Positions 8,008 to 16,574 of a stretch of 64,000 nt of DNA are shown here, one piece after another. The stretch is taken from positions 496,001-560,000 of the forward strand of contig NZ_JAJVCN010000001.1 of the NCBI RefSeq assembly GCF_021390435.2, read 5' to 3'. This DNA is from Kibdelosporangium philippinense (GTDB lineage: Bacteria; Actinomycetota; Actinomycetes; Mycobacteriales; Pseudonocardiaceae). The notes beneath the pieces are model-generated. The model saw nothing but the letters and a program-made list of their open reading frames with translations, had not been told where the DNA came from and did no database searches. Both the position numbers and the translations under genes were made by a program. Each line of letters opens with the position of its first letter. Position 1 is the stretch's first letter.

Positions 8008-8898
8008 GTGCGAATCACCTCTGTGTCGGTGGCTGAGGCCACACCGCTGCTGCGCGACTACTACTTCGACATTGTCGGCAGGTACTACGGCAGGCCGATG
8101 ACCTCGGCCGAGGTTGACGAGATCATGCTCGATGAACCGAGCGACGATCTGCTGATGCTTGTGGCCACTGTGGACGGTGAGCAGGTTGGTTGTGTCGCCC
8201 TGAGACTGTCGGTCAAGCCCTTCGCCGAACTCAAGCGGGTCTATGTGGCTCCTGCCGCACGTGGCCGCGGAGTGGCGCTAGCGCTGCTGGCCCAAGCGGA
8301 ACTCGTGGCCCGCCAGCATGACGCGGTGACCATGCGCCTCGACGTCCGTGAGGACCTGGTTGAGGCGCGTTCGCTGTACGCCAAGTGCGGCTACGTCGAG
8401 GTCGAGCCGTTCAACGACGACGACTACGTGGCCTATTGGCTCGCGAAAGACCTGCTGCACGTCGTTGCGGTCGAGCCGGACGATGTGCGCCTCAAGACCC
8501 TCATCGCCGAGTTGGACCGTGACCTCTGGGGCCGGTACAGCGACGAGGCGATCGGCCCGATGCCGATTACGCCGGACGTCCGTTTCATGATCGCGTGCCG
8601 TGGCCAGGAACCAGTCGGATGTGTTGCTGTGCAACCGAAGGGCGATGACTTCGAACTCAAGCGCATGTTCGTGATGCCCACCGCGCGTGGCACGGGTGTC
8701 GCGCAGCTGTTGATCGAAGCGGCCCATTCGACTGTCCTTGAGGCAGGCGGCCGCCGAGTCATTCTGGAGACCGGGATCCGGCAGCCGGAGGCGATCCGGC
8801 TGTATGAGAAGTCCGGGTACACGCGCATCCCGAACTTCCCGCCTTACGACCAGGACCCGCTGTCGGTCTGCTACGCCAGGGAGCTGTCGGCGACCTGA
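8008..8898 (+). CDS. Tandem GNAT-family N-acetyltransferase
   Basis: 296 aa with two GNAT domains. Domain 1 (about 1-148) has the acetyl-CoA-binding segment LKRVYVAPAARGRGVALALL and ends RSLYAKCGYVEV. Domain 2 (about 152-296) has LKRMFVMPTARGTGVAQLLI and IRLYEKSGYTRI. Both keep the R/Q-x-x-G-x-G/A loop, so both could bind acetyl-CoA. The likely start is the GTG at 8008. The substrate is unknown; double-GNAT proteins include aminoglycoside and mycothiol acetyltransferases, but no specific signature for either was recognised. Confidence 0.85.
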   Translation: MRITSVSVAEATPLLRDYYFDIVGRYYGRPMTSAEVDEIMLDEPSDDLLMLVATVDGEQVGCVALRLSVKPFAELKRVYVAPAARGRGVALALLAQAELVARQHDAVTMRLDVREDLVEARSLYAKCGYVEVEPFNDDDYVAYWLAKDLLHVVAVEPDDVRLKTLIAELDRDLWGRYSDEAIGPMPITPDVRFMIACRGQEPVGCVAVQPKGDDFELKRMFVMPTARGTGVAQLLIEAAHSTVLEAGGRRVILETGIRQPEAIRLYEKSGYTRIPNFPPYDQDPLSVCYARELSAT

Positions 8899-8945
8899 TT
8901 TCAGCAGCCAGGTCCATCCCCGCTCAGCGGTCGGCTGAGGCCGCC

Positions 8946-9896
8946 CTAGTTGTCGCGCAGGTGGCGCAGGATCAGCGCGAGTTGCAGACGAAACCGGCCG
9001 CTGGGTGTGTCGATCGGAAAGCCCAAGGCGGGCTCCGCCTGAGCGATACGGGCCGGGATCGTGCTGTGGTGGCGGTGGACGGCCGCTGCCGCCTTGCGGT
9101 TGGAGTTGGTGCGAACCAGGGCGGTGAGCACAGTCAGCAGTTGCGGATCCAATCCGTCCAATGCGATCACATCCGGCAACGTGGCGATGTGCTCACGGGA
9201 TAACGACGCGAGCGCGATCTGGCTGCCCAGTTCATCCGCGTGCCCGACCGGACACGCCTGCGACGTGAACCGCAGCACGGTCCGTGCTTCGGCCCATGCG
9301 GCTGGGGCGTTGATCGCAGGCACCTGCGCACTGATGCCTACTTCGCCGTCCTGGTCGGGAATTTCGTTCGGCGCCAGTACTGCGTGCAACGAGCCCAGCG
9401 CGGCGGACAGGCCCGTCGGCGTGCCTCTCACGGCCAGGACACGCAGCGGGGTCGTCGGCTTCAGTCCGAGCAGGTGCAGCGCGCGGGAACGTTCAGCCTC
9501 GCCCGCGCTGTCTGACAGGACAAGCTCCACCAGCGCCGGGTCACCCAACGCGGGCAAGGGAACCCGGCTGAGCTCCAGCGACAGCGCGACCGCGATGGAA
9601 AAGCGTTCCAACACCATTTCGTCCAACGGCAACGGCTTGCCGTCACGAGCCAACCAGACCACCGTGCCGTCTTCGAGTTCACGCCTGGTCGCGTGCGCCG
9701 GGATTGGACCGCCGACCTGAAGGCCACGGGCCGAGGAGGACACCCCGAGCGGACATTCGGCCAGTGCGCGCGCCTTGCTCACGATCGTGTCGAGGCTGGC
9801 GCGGGTGGCGATCAGCCGGTCGAAGAAGCCGATCACCCGCACCGCGTTCTCGGCGTCGGCGTCCAATGACGACAGCCGCAGCAGCAGGCCCTCCAT
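8946..9896 (-). CDS. PucR/CdaR-type helix-turn-helix regulator
   Basis: 316 aa. The C-terminal domain (about 235-316) is the PucR HTH form: LLTVLTALVRTNSNRKAAAA, then VHRHHSTIPARIAQAEPALG and a final FRLQLALILRHLRD. The N-terminal part (1-120) is a degenerate sensory region. It is transcribed divergently from the tandem alpha/beta hydrolase genes, about 100 bp away, so it probably controls them. An 8-bp inverted repeat (GCCATCTG at 9917 / CAGATGGC at 9951) lies in the gap and is a candidate site. Confidence 0.82.
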   Translation of the reverse strand: MEGLLLRLSSLDADAENAVRVIGFFDRLIATRASLDTIVSKARALAECPLGVSSSARGLQVGGPIPAHATRRELEDGTVVWLARDGKPLPLDEMVLERFSIAVALSLELSRVPLPALGDPALVELVLSDSAGEAERSRALHLLGLKPTTPLRVLAVRGTPTGLSAALGSLHAVLAPNEIPDQDGEVGISAQVPAINAPAAWAEARTVLRFTSQACPVGHADELGSQIALASLSREHIATLPDVIALDGLDPQLLTVLTALVRTNSNRKAAAAVHRHHSTIPARIAQAEPALGFPIDTPSGRFRLQLALILRHLRDN

Positions 9897-9996
9897 TCTG
9901 GCGAGGTTACGCCACCGCCATCTGTCGGGGGAGAATGTCCGAATCGCCGCCAGATGGCTGGTGCGTCACGATATGGCCGTGGCAGAGCCTTGGGAT

Positions 9997-10953
9997 ATGA
10001 GCAAGTACGCCATCGATCCTGAATTGCTCCCCTGGCTGGACATGTTGCCCCTGTTCGAGGTCCGGGACGCCACATCGCTCGCCGAGGTACGCGCCGGTCT
10101 TGACCAGATGCGTGACAAGGTGACTCCCTACGAGCCCACGCACCCGATCGACATTCGAGACGAGGTGGTGCCTGGCCCAGCGGGCGCGCCGGACGTCGCT
10201 GTCCGCATATACCGGCGCGCGGACCGGGAAGGCCCCCAGCCGGCGCTGTTCTACATCCACGGCGGCGGATTCATCATGGGCGGGCTGGAGATGGCCGACC
10301 TCTACGCCATACCCATCGTGGACAAACTCGGGATCGTCGTGGTGGCGGTGGACTACCGGCTGGCGCCCGAGACGCCGTTCCCCGGCCCGGTCGAGGATTG
10401 CTACGCGGCGCTGCTGTGGACCGCCGCCAAGGCCTCGGAGCTTGGCATCGACCCGGCCCGCCTCGCGATCGGCGGGGAGAGCGCGGGCGGTGGGCTGACG
10501 GCCGGGACGACTCTGCTTGCCCGAGACCGCGGCGGTCCCGCGCTGTGCTACCAGTACCTGTGGATCCCGGAACTGGACGACCGGCTGGCGACCGAGTGCA
10601 TGCGGGAATACGTCGACACGCCAATGTGGAACTATCCGAACGCCGTCTTCAGCTGGGATTCGTATCTCGGTGAGGGCAAGCGAGGGACCGAGGATGTTTC
10701 ACCCTATGCCGCTCCCGCCCGTGCCGCGGATCTGGCGGGTTTGCCGCCGACCGTGGTGACGGTGTGTCAGTTCGACCCGTTGCGCGATGAGGGGTTGGAG
10801 TACGCCCGGCGGCTGTCACAGGCCAATGTGCCGACCGAACTGCGGGGCTACGCTGGGAGTTTCCACGGCTCAACGCTGATCGGTGACGCCGCCGTGACCC
10901 AGCGGGCCGCCGCTGATCAGCTGGCGGACCTGAGCCGAGGACTGGGGATCTGA
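9997..10953 (+). CDS. Alpha/beta hydrolase, hormone-sensitive-lipase (HSL) family, copy 1
   Basis: 318 aa from ATG 9997 (MSKYAIDPELLPWL, matching the start of the neighbouring paralogue; ATG 9973 is an alternative). The HSL hallmarks are present: an oxyanion HGGGF motif in FYIHGGGFIMGG (about residue 85), the nucleophile elbow GESAGGG (about 158), the acid in FDPLRDEG (about 258) and the catalytic His in GSFHGST (about 290). No signal peptide, so it is a cytoplasmic esterase or lipase. It is followed 4 bp later by a close paralogue, with a PucR regulator divergent. Confidence 0.9.
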   Translation: MSKYAIDPELLPWLDMLPLFEVRDATSLAEVRAGLDQMRDKVTPYEPTHPIDIRDEVVPGPAGAPDVAVRIYRRADREGPQPALFYIHGGGFIMGGLEMADLYAIPIVDKLGIVVVAVDYRLAPETPFPGPVEDCYAALLWTAAKASELGIDPARLAIGGESAGGGLTAGTTLLARDRGGPALCYQYLWIPELDDRLATECMREYVDTPMWNYPNAVFSWDSYLGEGKRGTEDVSPYAAPARAADLAGLPPTVVTVCQFDPLRDEGLEYARRLSQANVPTELRGYAGSFHGSTLIGDAAVTQRAAADQLADLSRGLGI

Positions 10954-10957
10954 GCCA

Positions 10958-11923
10958 ATGACTGAATACGCCATCGACCCAGAAATCGTTCCGTGGCTCG
11001 AAGTGTTGCCGAGCCACCCGTTGCGCACGTATGAGGACCTGCTCGCGGCCCGCCCTCGGATATCCGAGATCCGTGCCCGGATGCCGGTATATGAGCCCAG
11101 CCAGCCGATCGATGTCCGGGACGAACTCATCCCCGGGGCGGCGGGCGAGCCTGACGTGCGGGTCCGGATTTATGCGCCACCGAATACGCGCGGTACTCGG
11201 CCGGGCCTCGTGTACATCCATGGCGGTGGATTCGTGGCCGGCGATGTCGACATGTCCGACAGCGCGTGCCTGAAATACGCCGACGTGCTCGGCATTGTCG
11301 TGCTCTCCGTGGACTATCGGTTGGCTCCGGAGACGCCGTTCCCTGGGCCGGTTGAGGACTGCTACGCGGCACTCGTGTGGACTGCCGCCAAGGCGACCGA
11401 GCTGGGAATCGACCCAGTGCGGATTGGTGTCGCGGGTGGCAGCGCGGGCGGCGGGCTCGCCGCGGGAACCGTTCTACTGGCTCGTGACCGCGGTGGCCCG
11501 GCGGTCGTCTTCCAGCATCTCGGTGTGCCCGAACTGGACGACCGGCTCGAGACCGAATCCATGCGGACGTACGTTGATACTCCGATGTGGAGTCGGCCGT
11601 CGGCGGTGTTCAGCTGGGATTCGTATCTCGGTGAAGGAAAACGCGGTACTGCGGGTGTTTCACCGTATGCCGCGCCTGCGCGTGCCGCGGACCTCTCGGG
11701 CCTTCCCTCAACGGTTGTGATGGTGTGTCAGTTCGACCCGTTGCGCGACGAGGGGATCGAGTACGCTCGGCGGCTGTCACAAGCCAATGTGCCGACCGAA
11801 CTGCGCGGTTACCCGGGTACCTTTCACGGCTCCGGGATGGTCACCGATGCCTCGGTGTCCAAGCGGATGGCCGTCGACGAGCTCGAAGACCTGCGCCGCG
11901 GTTTGCGGATCACGTCGATATAG
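10958..11923 (+). CDS. Alpha/beta hydrolase, HSL family, copy 2 (tandem paralogue)
   Basis: 321 aa. Begins MTEYAIDPEIVPWLEVLP and tracks copy 1 along its whole length with the same motifs: HGGGFVAGD, nucleophile GGSAGGG, FDPLRDEGIEYARRLSQAN and GTFHGSG. The elbow reads GGSAG where copy 1 has GESAG, and the two proteins differ most in the cap and the N-terminal 80 residues. The genes are separated by 4 bp and surely form one transcript. Recent tandem duplication with diverging substrate range is the simplest reading. Confidence 0.9.
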   Translation: MTEYAIDPEIVPWLEVLPSHPLRTYEDLLAARPRISEIRARMPVYEPSQPIDVRDELIPGAAGEPDVRVRIYAPPNTRGTRPGLVYIHGGGFVAGDVDMSDSACLKYADVLGIVVLSVDYRLAPETPFPGPVEDCYAALVWTAAKATELGIDPVRIGVAGGSAGGGLAAGTVLLARDRGGPAVVFQHLGVPELDDRLETESMRTYVDTPMWSRPSAVFSWDSYLGEGKRGTAGVSPYAAPARAADLSGLPSTVVMVCQFDPLRDEGIEYARRLSQANVPTELRGYPGTFHGSGMVTDASVSKRMAVDELEDLRRGLRITSI

Positions 11924-11986
11924 GCAGATGCCGTCGTGCGAACCCGACAGGACGGCTGACATGCCTGAGCTTGTAGTTTCGAAGGC

Positions 11987-12844
11987 ATGCGAGCGGGGGT
12001 TGTTGTCGAGGTGGCCGTCTGGGCCTGTGTCACCGCGCTGCTCGTGTTCGAAAGCTCGCGCAGCCGCACTCCATGGGAATTGATCGGAGGCCTGGTGGCC
12101 ATCGCCCTCGTGGTGACGGCCACCAGGCGTTTTCCGCTGGTCGCGGTGAGCGTGGCGGTGGCGTCCGGTGTCGCGATGCTGTTCGACTATGGCGGCCGGG
12201 TGCCGATCTGGCCGTTGGCCGTGATGGCGGGCACCGTGTACCTCACGCGACGCCAGTACGTCCTGCGTCGCGCGCAGGAGAACGCCGTACAAGCGCGGTT
12301 GAAGGAACGTGCGCGGATCGCCGCCGACATGCATGACTCGCTTGGCCACGAGCTTGCCCTCATTGCCGTGCGGGCGGGGGTTTTGCAGGTGTCGGGTGGG
12401 CTCGATGAACTGCAGCGTCAAGCCGTTGCTGAGCTGCGGGAAAGTGCTGCGGCTGAGACCGACAGGCTTCGCGAGATCATCGAAGTCCTGCGCGAACCGG
12501 AGAGCATCACTGATCTTGTCGCGCGCAGCGCGGCCTCCGGACTGGCCATCAAGTCCACTGTGGACTCTGTACCAGTGGAGGTCGAGCCGATCGCGTACCG
12601 GGTGGTGCAGGAGGCGCTGACCAACGCGGCCAAGCACGCACCCGGAGCGGCGATCGTTGTGGCGGTCACTCCGAATCATGTTTCAGTTTTCAATGAACAG
12701 CCCACCGAACCCGCCGGACTCGCCTCCGGCGGTAGTGGTCTCGCGAGTTTGCGAAAACGGGTCGAACAGTTCGGCGGTCACTTCGAAGCCGGGCCACGGC
12801 ACGGTGGTTTCGCGGTGACAGCGATATTCAAGGGGGAATCGTGA
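11987..12844 (+). CDS. NarL-type sensor histidine kinase
   Basis: 285 aa. About three N-terminal membrane spans (residues 5-22, 31-48 and 50-85) come first. A HisKA_3 dimerisation domain follows with phospho-acceptor His116 in IAADMHDSLGHELALIAVRA. The HATPase domain contains YRVVQEALTNAAKHAPGA (N box, about 204-221) and a short G box (GGSGLASLRKRVEQFGG). Its stop overlaps the GTG of the response regulator gene (GTGA), so the two form a cognate pair. The extracytoplasmic loops are very short, suggesting it senses a membrane or intramembrane signal. Confidence 0.92.
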   Translation: MRAGVVVEVAVWACVTALLVFESSRSRTPWELIGGLVAIALVVTATRRFPLVAVSVAVASGVAMLFDYGGRVPIWPLAVMAGTVYLTRRQYVLRRAQENAVQARLKERARIAADMHDSLGHELALIAVRAGVLQVSGGLDELQRQAVAELRESAAAETDRLREIIEVLREPESITDLVARSAASGLAIKSTVDSVPVEVEPIAYRVVQEALTNAAKHAPGAAIVVAVTPNHVSVFNEQPTEPAGLASGGSGLASLRKRVEQFGGHFEAGPRHGGFAVTAIFKGES

Positions 12845-13488
12845 TCCGAGTTGTCCTCGCCGATGACGAGACGATGATCCGGGCAGGCATCGCGGCCATC
12901 CTGAGCAGCGACGCGGGCATCGAGGTCGTCGCACAGGCCGATGACGGTCGCCAAGCCGTGGATCACGTTCTCAGCACTCGCCCGGACATCGCTGTGCTCG
13001 ACATCCAGATGCCGGTGCTCGACGGTCTCGCCGCGGCCGAGGAGATCTGGCGTCTTCGGCCGCAGACCGGTGTGGTCATGCTGACCACGTTCGGCGAGGA
13101 CGAGTACATCGAGCGGGCTCTTGCCGTGGGAGCCAACGGTTTCCTCCTCAAAACAGGTGATCCGGACGAGCTCATCGCCGGGATCAAGGCGGTCGCGGAC
13201 GGCGCCGCGTTTCTCTCCCCGAAGGTCGCCAAACGGGTCATCGACCAACTGCCCCGCAAGAGCGTCGGTGCTCGCGCCAAAGTCACCACTCTCACTCCCA
13301 AGGAAACTGAAGTACTGGCACTAGTGGGTTCTGGGCTGTCCAACGCGGACATCGCCGCCACACTCTTCATCGTCGAGGGGACCGTCAAGGCGCACGTGAC
13401 CGCGATCCTTGGCAGGCTCGGCGTACGCAACCGCGTTCAGGCCGCGATCCTCGCCTACGAGGCCGGACTCGTTCAGAGCCTCGACTGA
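12841..13488 (+). CDS. NarL/FixJ-family response regulator
   Basis: 215 aa. The receiver domain (1-120) has acidic residues D8/D9, phospho-acceptor Asp54 in AVLDIQMPVLDGL, and Lys in FLLKTGDPDEL. The C-terminal LuxR HTH (about 150-210) includes LTPKETEVLALVGSGLSNAD and IVEGTVKAHVTAILGRLGVR. Translationally coupled to the kinase gene. The 3' end overlaps by 16 bases the end of a convergent secreted-hydrolase gene. Targets unknown. Confidence 0.94.
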   Translation: MIRVVLADDETMIRAGIAAILSSDAGIEVVAQADDGRQAVDHVLSTRPDIAVLDIQMPVLDGLAAAEEIWRLRPQTGVVMLTTFGEDEYIERALAVGANGFLLKTGDPDELIAGIKAVADGAAFLSPKVAKRVIDQLPRKSVGARAKVTTLTPKETEVLALVGSGLSNADIAATLFIVEGTVKAHVTAILGRLGVRNRVQAAILAYEAGLVQSLD

Positions 13489-14501
13489 AAGAACTCGGTG
13501 AGATAGGTGCGGAAGAATCGAACCCATTCGACGGTGTCTCCGGTGCCGTACAGGCGCGACCACGTGTTGGCCGGGATTTTGTCCTTCTGGCCCAACGCGA
13601 TCGCCAGGTAACCGTTGTCGTTCGACGACGAGTGCCCGCTTTCCGCCAGGTACCTGCGTTCCTTCCAGCCCGTCAGCTGTGGCCATGCGGCATCCCACTC
13701 GGTGCCGAACTCCTCCTCACCGACCGGACTGGTGAACAGCGCCAGCGGCTTGGGGATGTCGACGACTGGATAGAACGGCCCGTCCATGTTCACGCCCGCC
13801 TTGATCCGTGCGTCCGTGGCTAACGCGTGCACGGTCGCGCCGCCGCCCATGGAGTGCCCAGCCATTCCGATCCGGGACGCGTCCACGCGCGGTGAGTGCC
13901 GCTTGAGCACCTCGTCGAGCACGAATTTGACGTCTTGCGCACGGTTGTCCATTGCCGCCTGGTACGGCTTGCCGGCGCTCTGGCAAGCCTGACACTGCAG
14001 CAACCGGCCACCAGGGAACTCGACGTTGTACGCCTCATAGGCATGGTCGATCCCTGCGACCACGAATCCCTTCGACGCCAACTGTTCGGCCAGAGTCGTC
14101 AACGTGGCACGGGTGTTGCCCATACCAGGGGAGAGCACGACGAGCGGCCAACCGCGGCCAGAGGGTAATGCCGGAGCAGCCTGGCGCGAGTGCACCTTGA
14201 GCCGCTGCAAAGCATCATCCGGGAGGTCAAGTTTGAGACCTTTCACGGTGGCGGCCGACTCGGCGGCGGTCATGTATTGAGCGGGCGTGCCTAACGGGAA
14301 AGCGGGATACCACAAGGAAACCATGAGTTCTCGGCGTTGATCGGGCATCCAGTGATCGGCTCGGCTGGTGTCGGTCAGGTGCAGAGTTCGTTGCCCGACA
14401 GGAAATGTCCCGTCAGGCTTGAGCAGTCCTATGCGTTCCACAGCGGTGGCGGGCACCGCCAGGGCTAGGAGAAGCGTTGTGATCAGGAGGAAGATTCGCA
14501 T
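13473..14501 (-). CDS. Secreted alpha/beta hydrolase (PAF-acetylhydrolase/chlorophyllase-like)
   Basis: 342 aa with a Sec signal peptide (MRIFLLITTLLLALAVPATA). The mature part resembles bacterial platelet-activating-factor acetylhydrolase and dienelactone-hydrolase-like proteins: oxyanion region PLVVLSPGMGNTRA, nucleophile elbow GHSMGGGATVHAL (about 215-227), an acidic residue in the MDGPFYP region, and a late His in AESGHSSSNDNG. A CQACQ pair may form a disulfide. It probably hydrolyses short-chain lipid esters outside the membrane. Convergent with the two-component pair. Confidence 0.85.
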   Translation of the reverse strand: MRIFLLITTLLLALAVPATAVERIGLLKPDGTFPVGQRTLHLTDTSRADHWMPDQRRELMVSLWYPAFPLGTPAQYMTAAESAATVKGLKLDLPDDALQRLKVHSRQAAPALPSGRGWPLVVLSPGMGNTRATLTTLAEQLASKGFVVAGIDHAYEAYNVEFPGGRLLQCQACQSAGKPYQAAMDNRAQDVKFVLDEVLKRHSPRVDASRIGMAGHSMGGGATVHALATDARIKAGVNMDGPFYPVVDIPKPLALFTSPVGEEEFGTEWDAAWPQLTGWKERRYLAESGHSSSNDNGYLAIALGQKDKIPANTWSRLYGTGDTVEWVRFFRTYLTEFFQSRL

Positions 14502-14582
14502 GCTGCCATTTTTCTTGGCGGCTGCGGTTCGCGCATCGGACTACGGTCCAGGGTTGTCTATGACTTTAGGTGGGGGGGTACG

Positions 14583-15497
14583 TCACCGAAGGGCAGACGC
14601 TGGTCTGACTTCCCAGATTGTCCATAGTGGACGGTAGCCCTGGCGTGCCCAGAACACCGTCGACAACGGGTTCGGCGGGTTGAAGTAGAGGAAGGTGCCG
14701 ATCGTGCCAGCCGCGGCGAGCTCGCGATGCACGACGGAGGCCATCTCCCTGCCGACGCCAGCACCACGGAACGACGGAGCAACTGAGAAGGAGTTGATAT
14801 AGCCCCAAAGGCCGTGCCGAACACGGGTCTCGCTCCAAGATCCGGTGGTCGACTCGTTGTACCAGCACTCGGCGAGCGCGACCGCGATCCCGTCGCGCTC
14901 ACCGATCCAGATGGGGTCGTTCTGGTCGATGTGCCTGCTCAGCGCGGCTCGCTTCACCTGCGCCGCGCCAGGACGTAAGACAGTGCTGCCGACCATCGCC
15001 GAGTACTCAAGCTCGGCCATTGCGAGCGGCAGGATCGTGTCGATGTCTCGTAACGTCGCGCGGCGCACCTTCAGCGCGCCTGGCGACGGCAGGATCGGCG
15101 CGCCGGTCCGGATGGCTAATGTGGACAGTGGGATCAGGCCGTGGTCAAGGAACACCCGTGCCGCGCCGACGTCCCGGCTCGGCCAGGTGATCAGGCAGGA
15201 CGAGTCGGGGCCGGTTGGCTGGCGGGCCATCGTCCTGCGCCACTGGTCCAGCAACTGGGGCATCCCGTGCTCACCGAGCATCGGGTGTAACTCCCACACC
15301 TCCAGCGCGGACCACAGGGTGGGCATCGCGTTCGGAGCCAGCCTCGTCGGTACGAGAACGCCAGCCACTCGAGTGCCGTCCGGTAAAGCAGCGGTGATCA
15401 CGTTGCCGTCGGGCGGGTGGACCGCGGGCGGCAGCATCGGATCCAGACGGGCGTACCACGCGCTCTGCGTGTCCAGCGCTCCGTCGGTGAACCTCAC
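14583..15497 (-). CDS. GNAT-family N-acetyltransferase
   Basis: 304 aa from the GTG at 15497, chosen because GGAGG lies 6 nt upstream and the codon overlaps the methyltransferase stop as GTGA. The frame extends further upstream but only inside the preceding gene. The C-terminal GNAT domain (about 165-304) contains INSFSVAPSFRGAGVGREMA and FYLYFNPPN-like strands. The N-terminal half looks like a degenerate second GNAT fold (TRVAGVLVPTRLAPNAMPTL). Translationally coupled to a SAM methyltransferase, so both may modify one small molecule. Substrate unknown. Confidence 0.82.
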   Translation of the reverse strand: MRFTDGALDTQSAWYARLDPMLPPAVHPPDGNVITAALPDGTRVAGVLVPTRLAPNAMPTLWSALEVWELHPMLGEHGMPQLLDQWRRTMARQPTGPDSSCLITWPSRDVGAARVFLDHGLIPLSTLAIRTGAPILPSPGALKVRRATLRDIDTILPLAMAELEYSAMVGSTVLRPGAAQVKRAALSRHIDQNDPIWIGERDGIAVALAECWYNESTTGSWSETRVRHGLWGYINSFSVAPSFRGAGVGREMASVVHRELAAAGTIGTFLYFNPPNPLSTVFWARQGYRPLWTIWEVRPASALR

Positions 15498-16336
15498 GTA
15501 GCCCTCCGGCAGCAGAAGATCGCTGTGCCAGGGAACAGCTCGCCACGCAGCGGGCTCCACTGGCCCCACTCGCGGGTCTGCTCCTCCGGCCACTCCGGTT
15601 CGATCATGTCCTCGATGACGAAACCAGATCCGGTCAGCGCGCGCACGTAGTCGCCGAGCGTCCGGTGGTGTTCGACGTAGGTCGCGCGGCCGTTGCCGTC
15701 GACCTCGACGTACGGGGTGCGGTCGAAGTACGAGTTGATCACCCGCAGGCCGTTCGGCCCGGGATCGTCGGGGAAGATCCACCTGATCGGGTGAGTCACG
15801 GCGAAGACCCACTTGCCGCCCGGCCGCAGCACCCTGGCGACCTCCTGGAACACCGGCCGCACGTCAGCGACGAAGGGCACCGCACCGAAAGCCGAGCATG
15901 CGATGTCGAAGCTTTCGGTGGCGAAAGGCAGCCGTTCGGCGTTCGCCCTGATCAACATGGGAGTGATCCCGGTCACATCGTTGGCGTGCTTCGCGTGCCG
16001 CAGCATCCCGGCAGACAGATCGAGCGCGGCCACCCGGGCACCCTGGCTCGTCAGCCACCGCGCGCACGGCGCGGAGCCGCAGCCGACCTCGACGATGTCC
16101 TTGCCCTTGACGTCGCCGAGCAGTTCTATGTCGCGTTCCCGCAGGCCCTCGGGGCACCAGAGGAAATTGACGTCGCCGAGGAAGTCGCCGTGCTCGGCGA
16201 TGTAGTCGTCCGCGTCAGCGTCCCACCACGCGATGTTCGCGCTGATCGACTCGGCCGCGCCAGCGCTTCGGCGAGCGGGACCGACCGTGCCGAGGGTAGT
16301 TTGAGCGCCGGCGTACCGGGTGTCGTTGCTGTCCAC
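15494..16336 (-). CDS. Class I SAM-dependent methyltransferase
   Basis: 280 aa. The Rossmann motif I is DIVEVGCGSAPCARWL (about 79-94), motif II is RVAALDLSAGMLRHA (about 100-114), then NAERLPFATESFDIACSAFG and the post-motif VARVLRPGGKWVFAVTHPI. A UbiE/Methyltransf_11 type enzyme of unknown substrate. It is divergent from rpsA. A methyltransferase next to rpsA is common in related actinobacteria and may be linked to translation or the cell envelope, but nothing here proves it. Confidence 0.88.
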   Translation of the reverse strand: MDSNDTRYAGAQTTLGTVGPARRSAGAAESISANIAWWDADADDYIAEHGDFLGDVNFLWCPEGLRERDIELLGDVKGKDIVEVGCGSAPCARWLTSQGARVAALDLSAGMLRHAKHANDVTGITPMLIRANAERLPFATESFDIACSAFGAVPFVADVRPVFQEVARVLRPGGKWVFAVTHPIRWIFPDDPGPNGLRVINSYFDRTPYVEVDGNGRATYVEHHRTLGDYVRALTGSGFVIEDMIEPEWPEEQTREWGQWSPLRGELFPGTAIFCCRRAT

Positions 16337-16574
16337 GCCTGCTCCTTATGGGCATCCGGTTTGCCCGACGATCGCGCGGGCGCGTACGATACCGCCCGCG
16401 CGGTGAATTTCGCGCTGCCTGCGGTTCAGGTGAGGAATCTGGGAATCGGGTTGCGCGTATCGGTGTTGAACCCTGTGCATGATCACACACAGCTCAGGGC
16501 GCTCGTCGTCACACCGTGCGCCAGAACTCAAGACAACCCAACTACTCCCAATCCGTACCGGAGCAACCCACCTA

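Noticed and set aside
13500..13530. tRNA-like TTCGA box near 13510
   Set aside because: Only the T-loop-like string is present; no acceptor or anticodon stem can be drawn, and it lies in the 3' end of a hydrolase gene.
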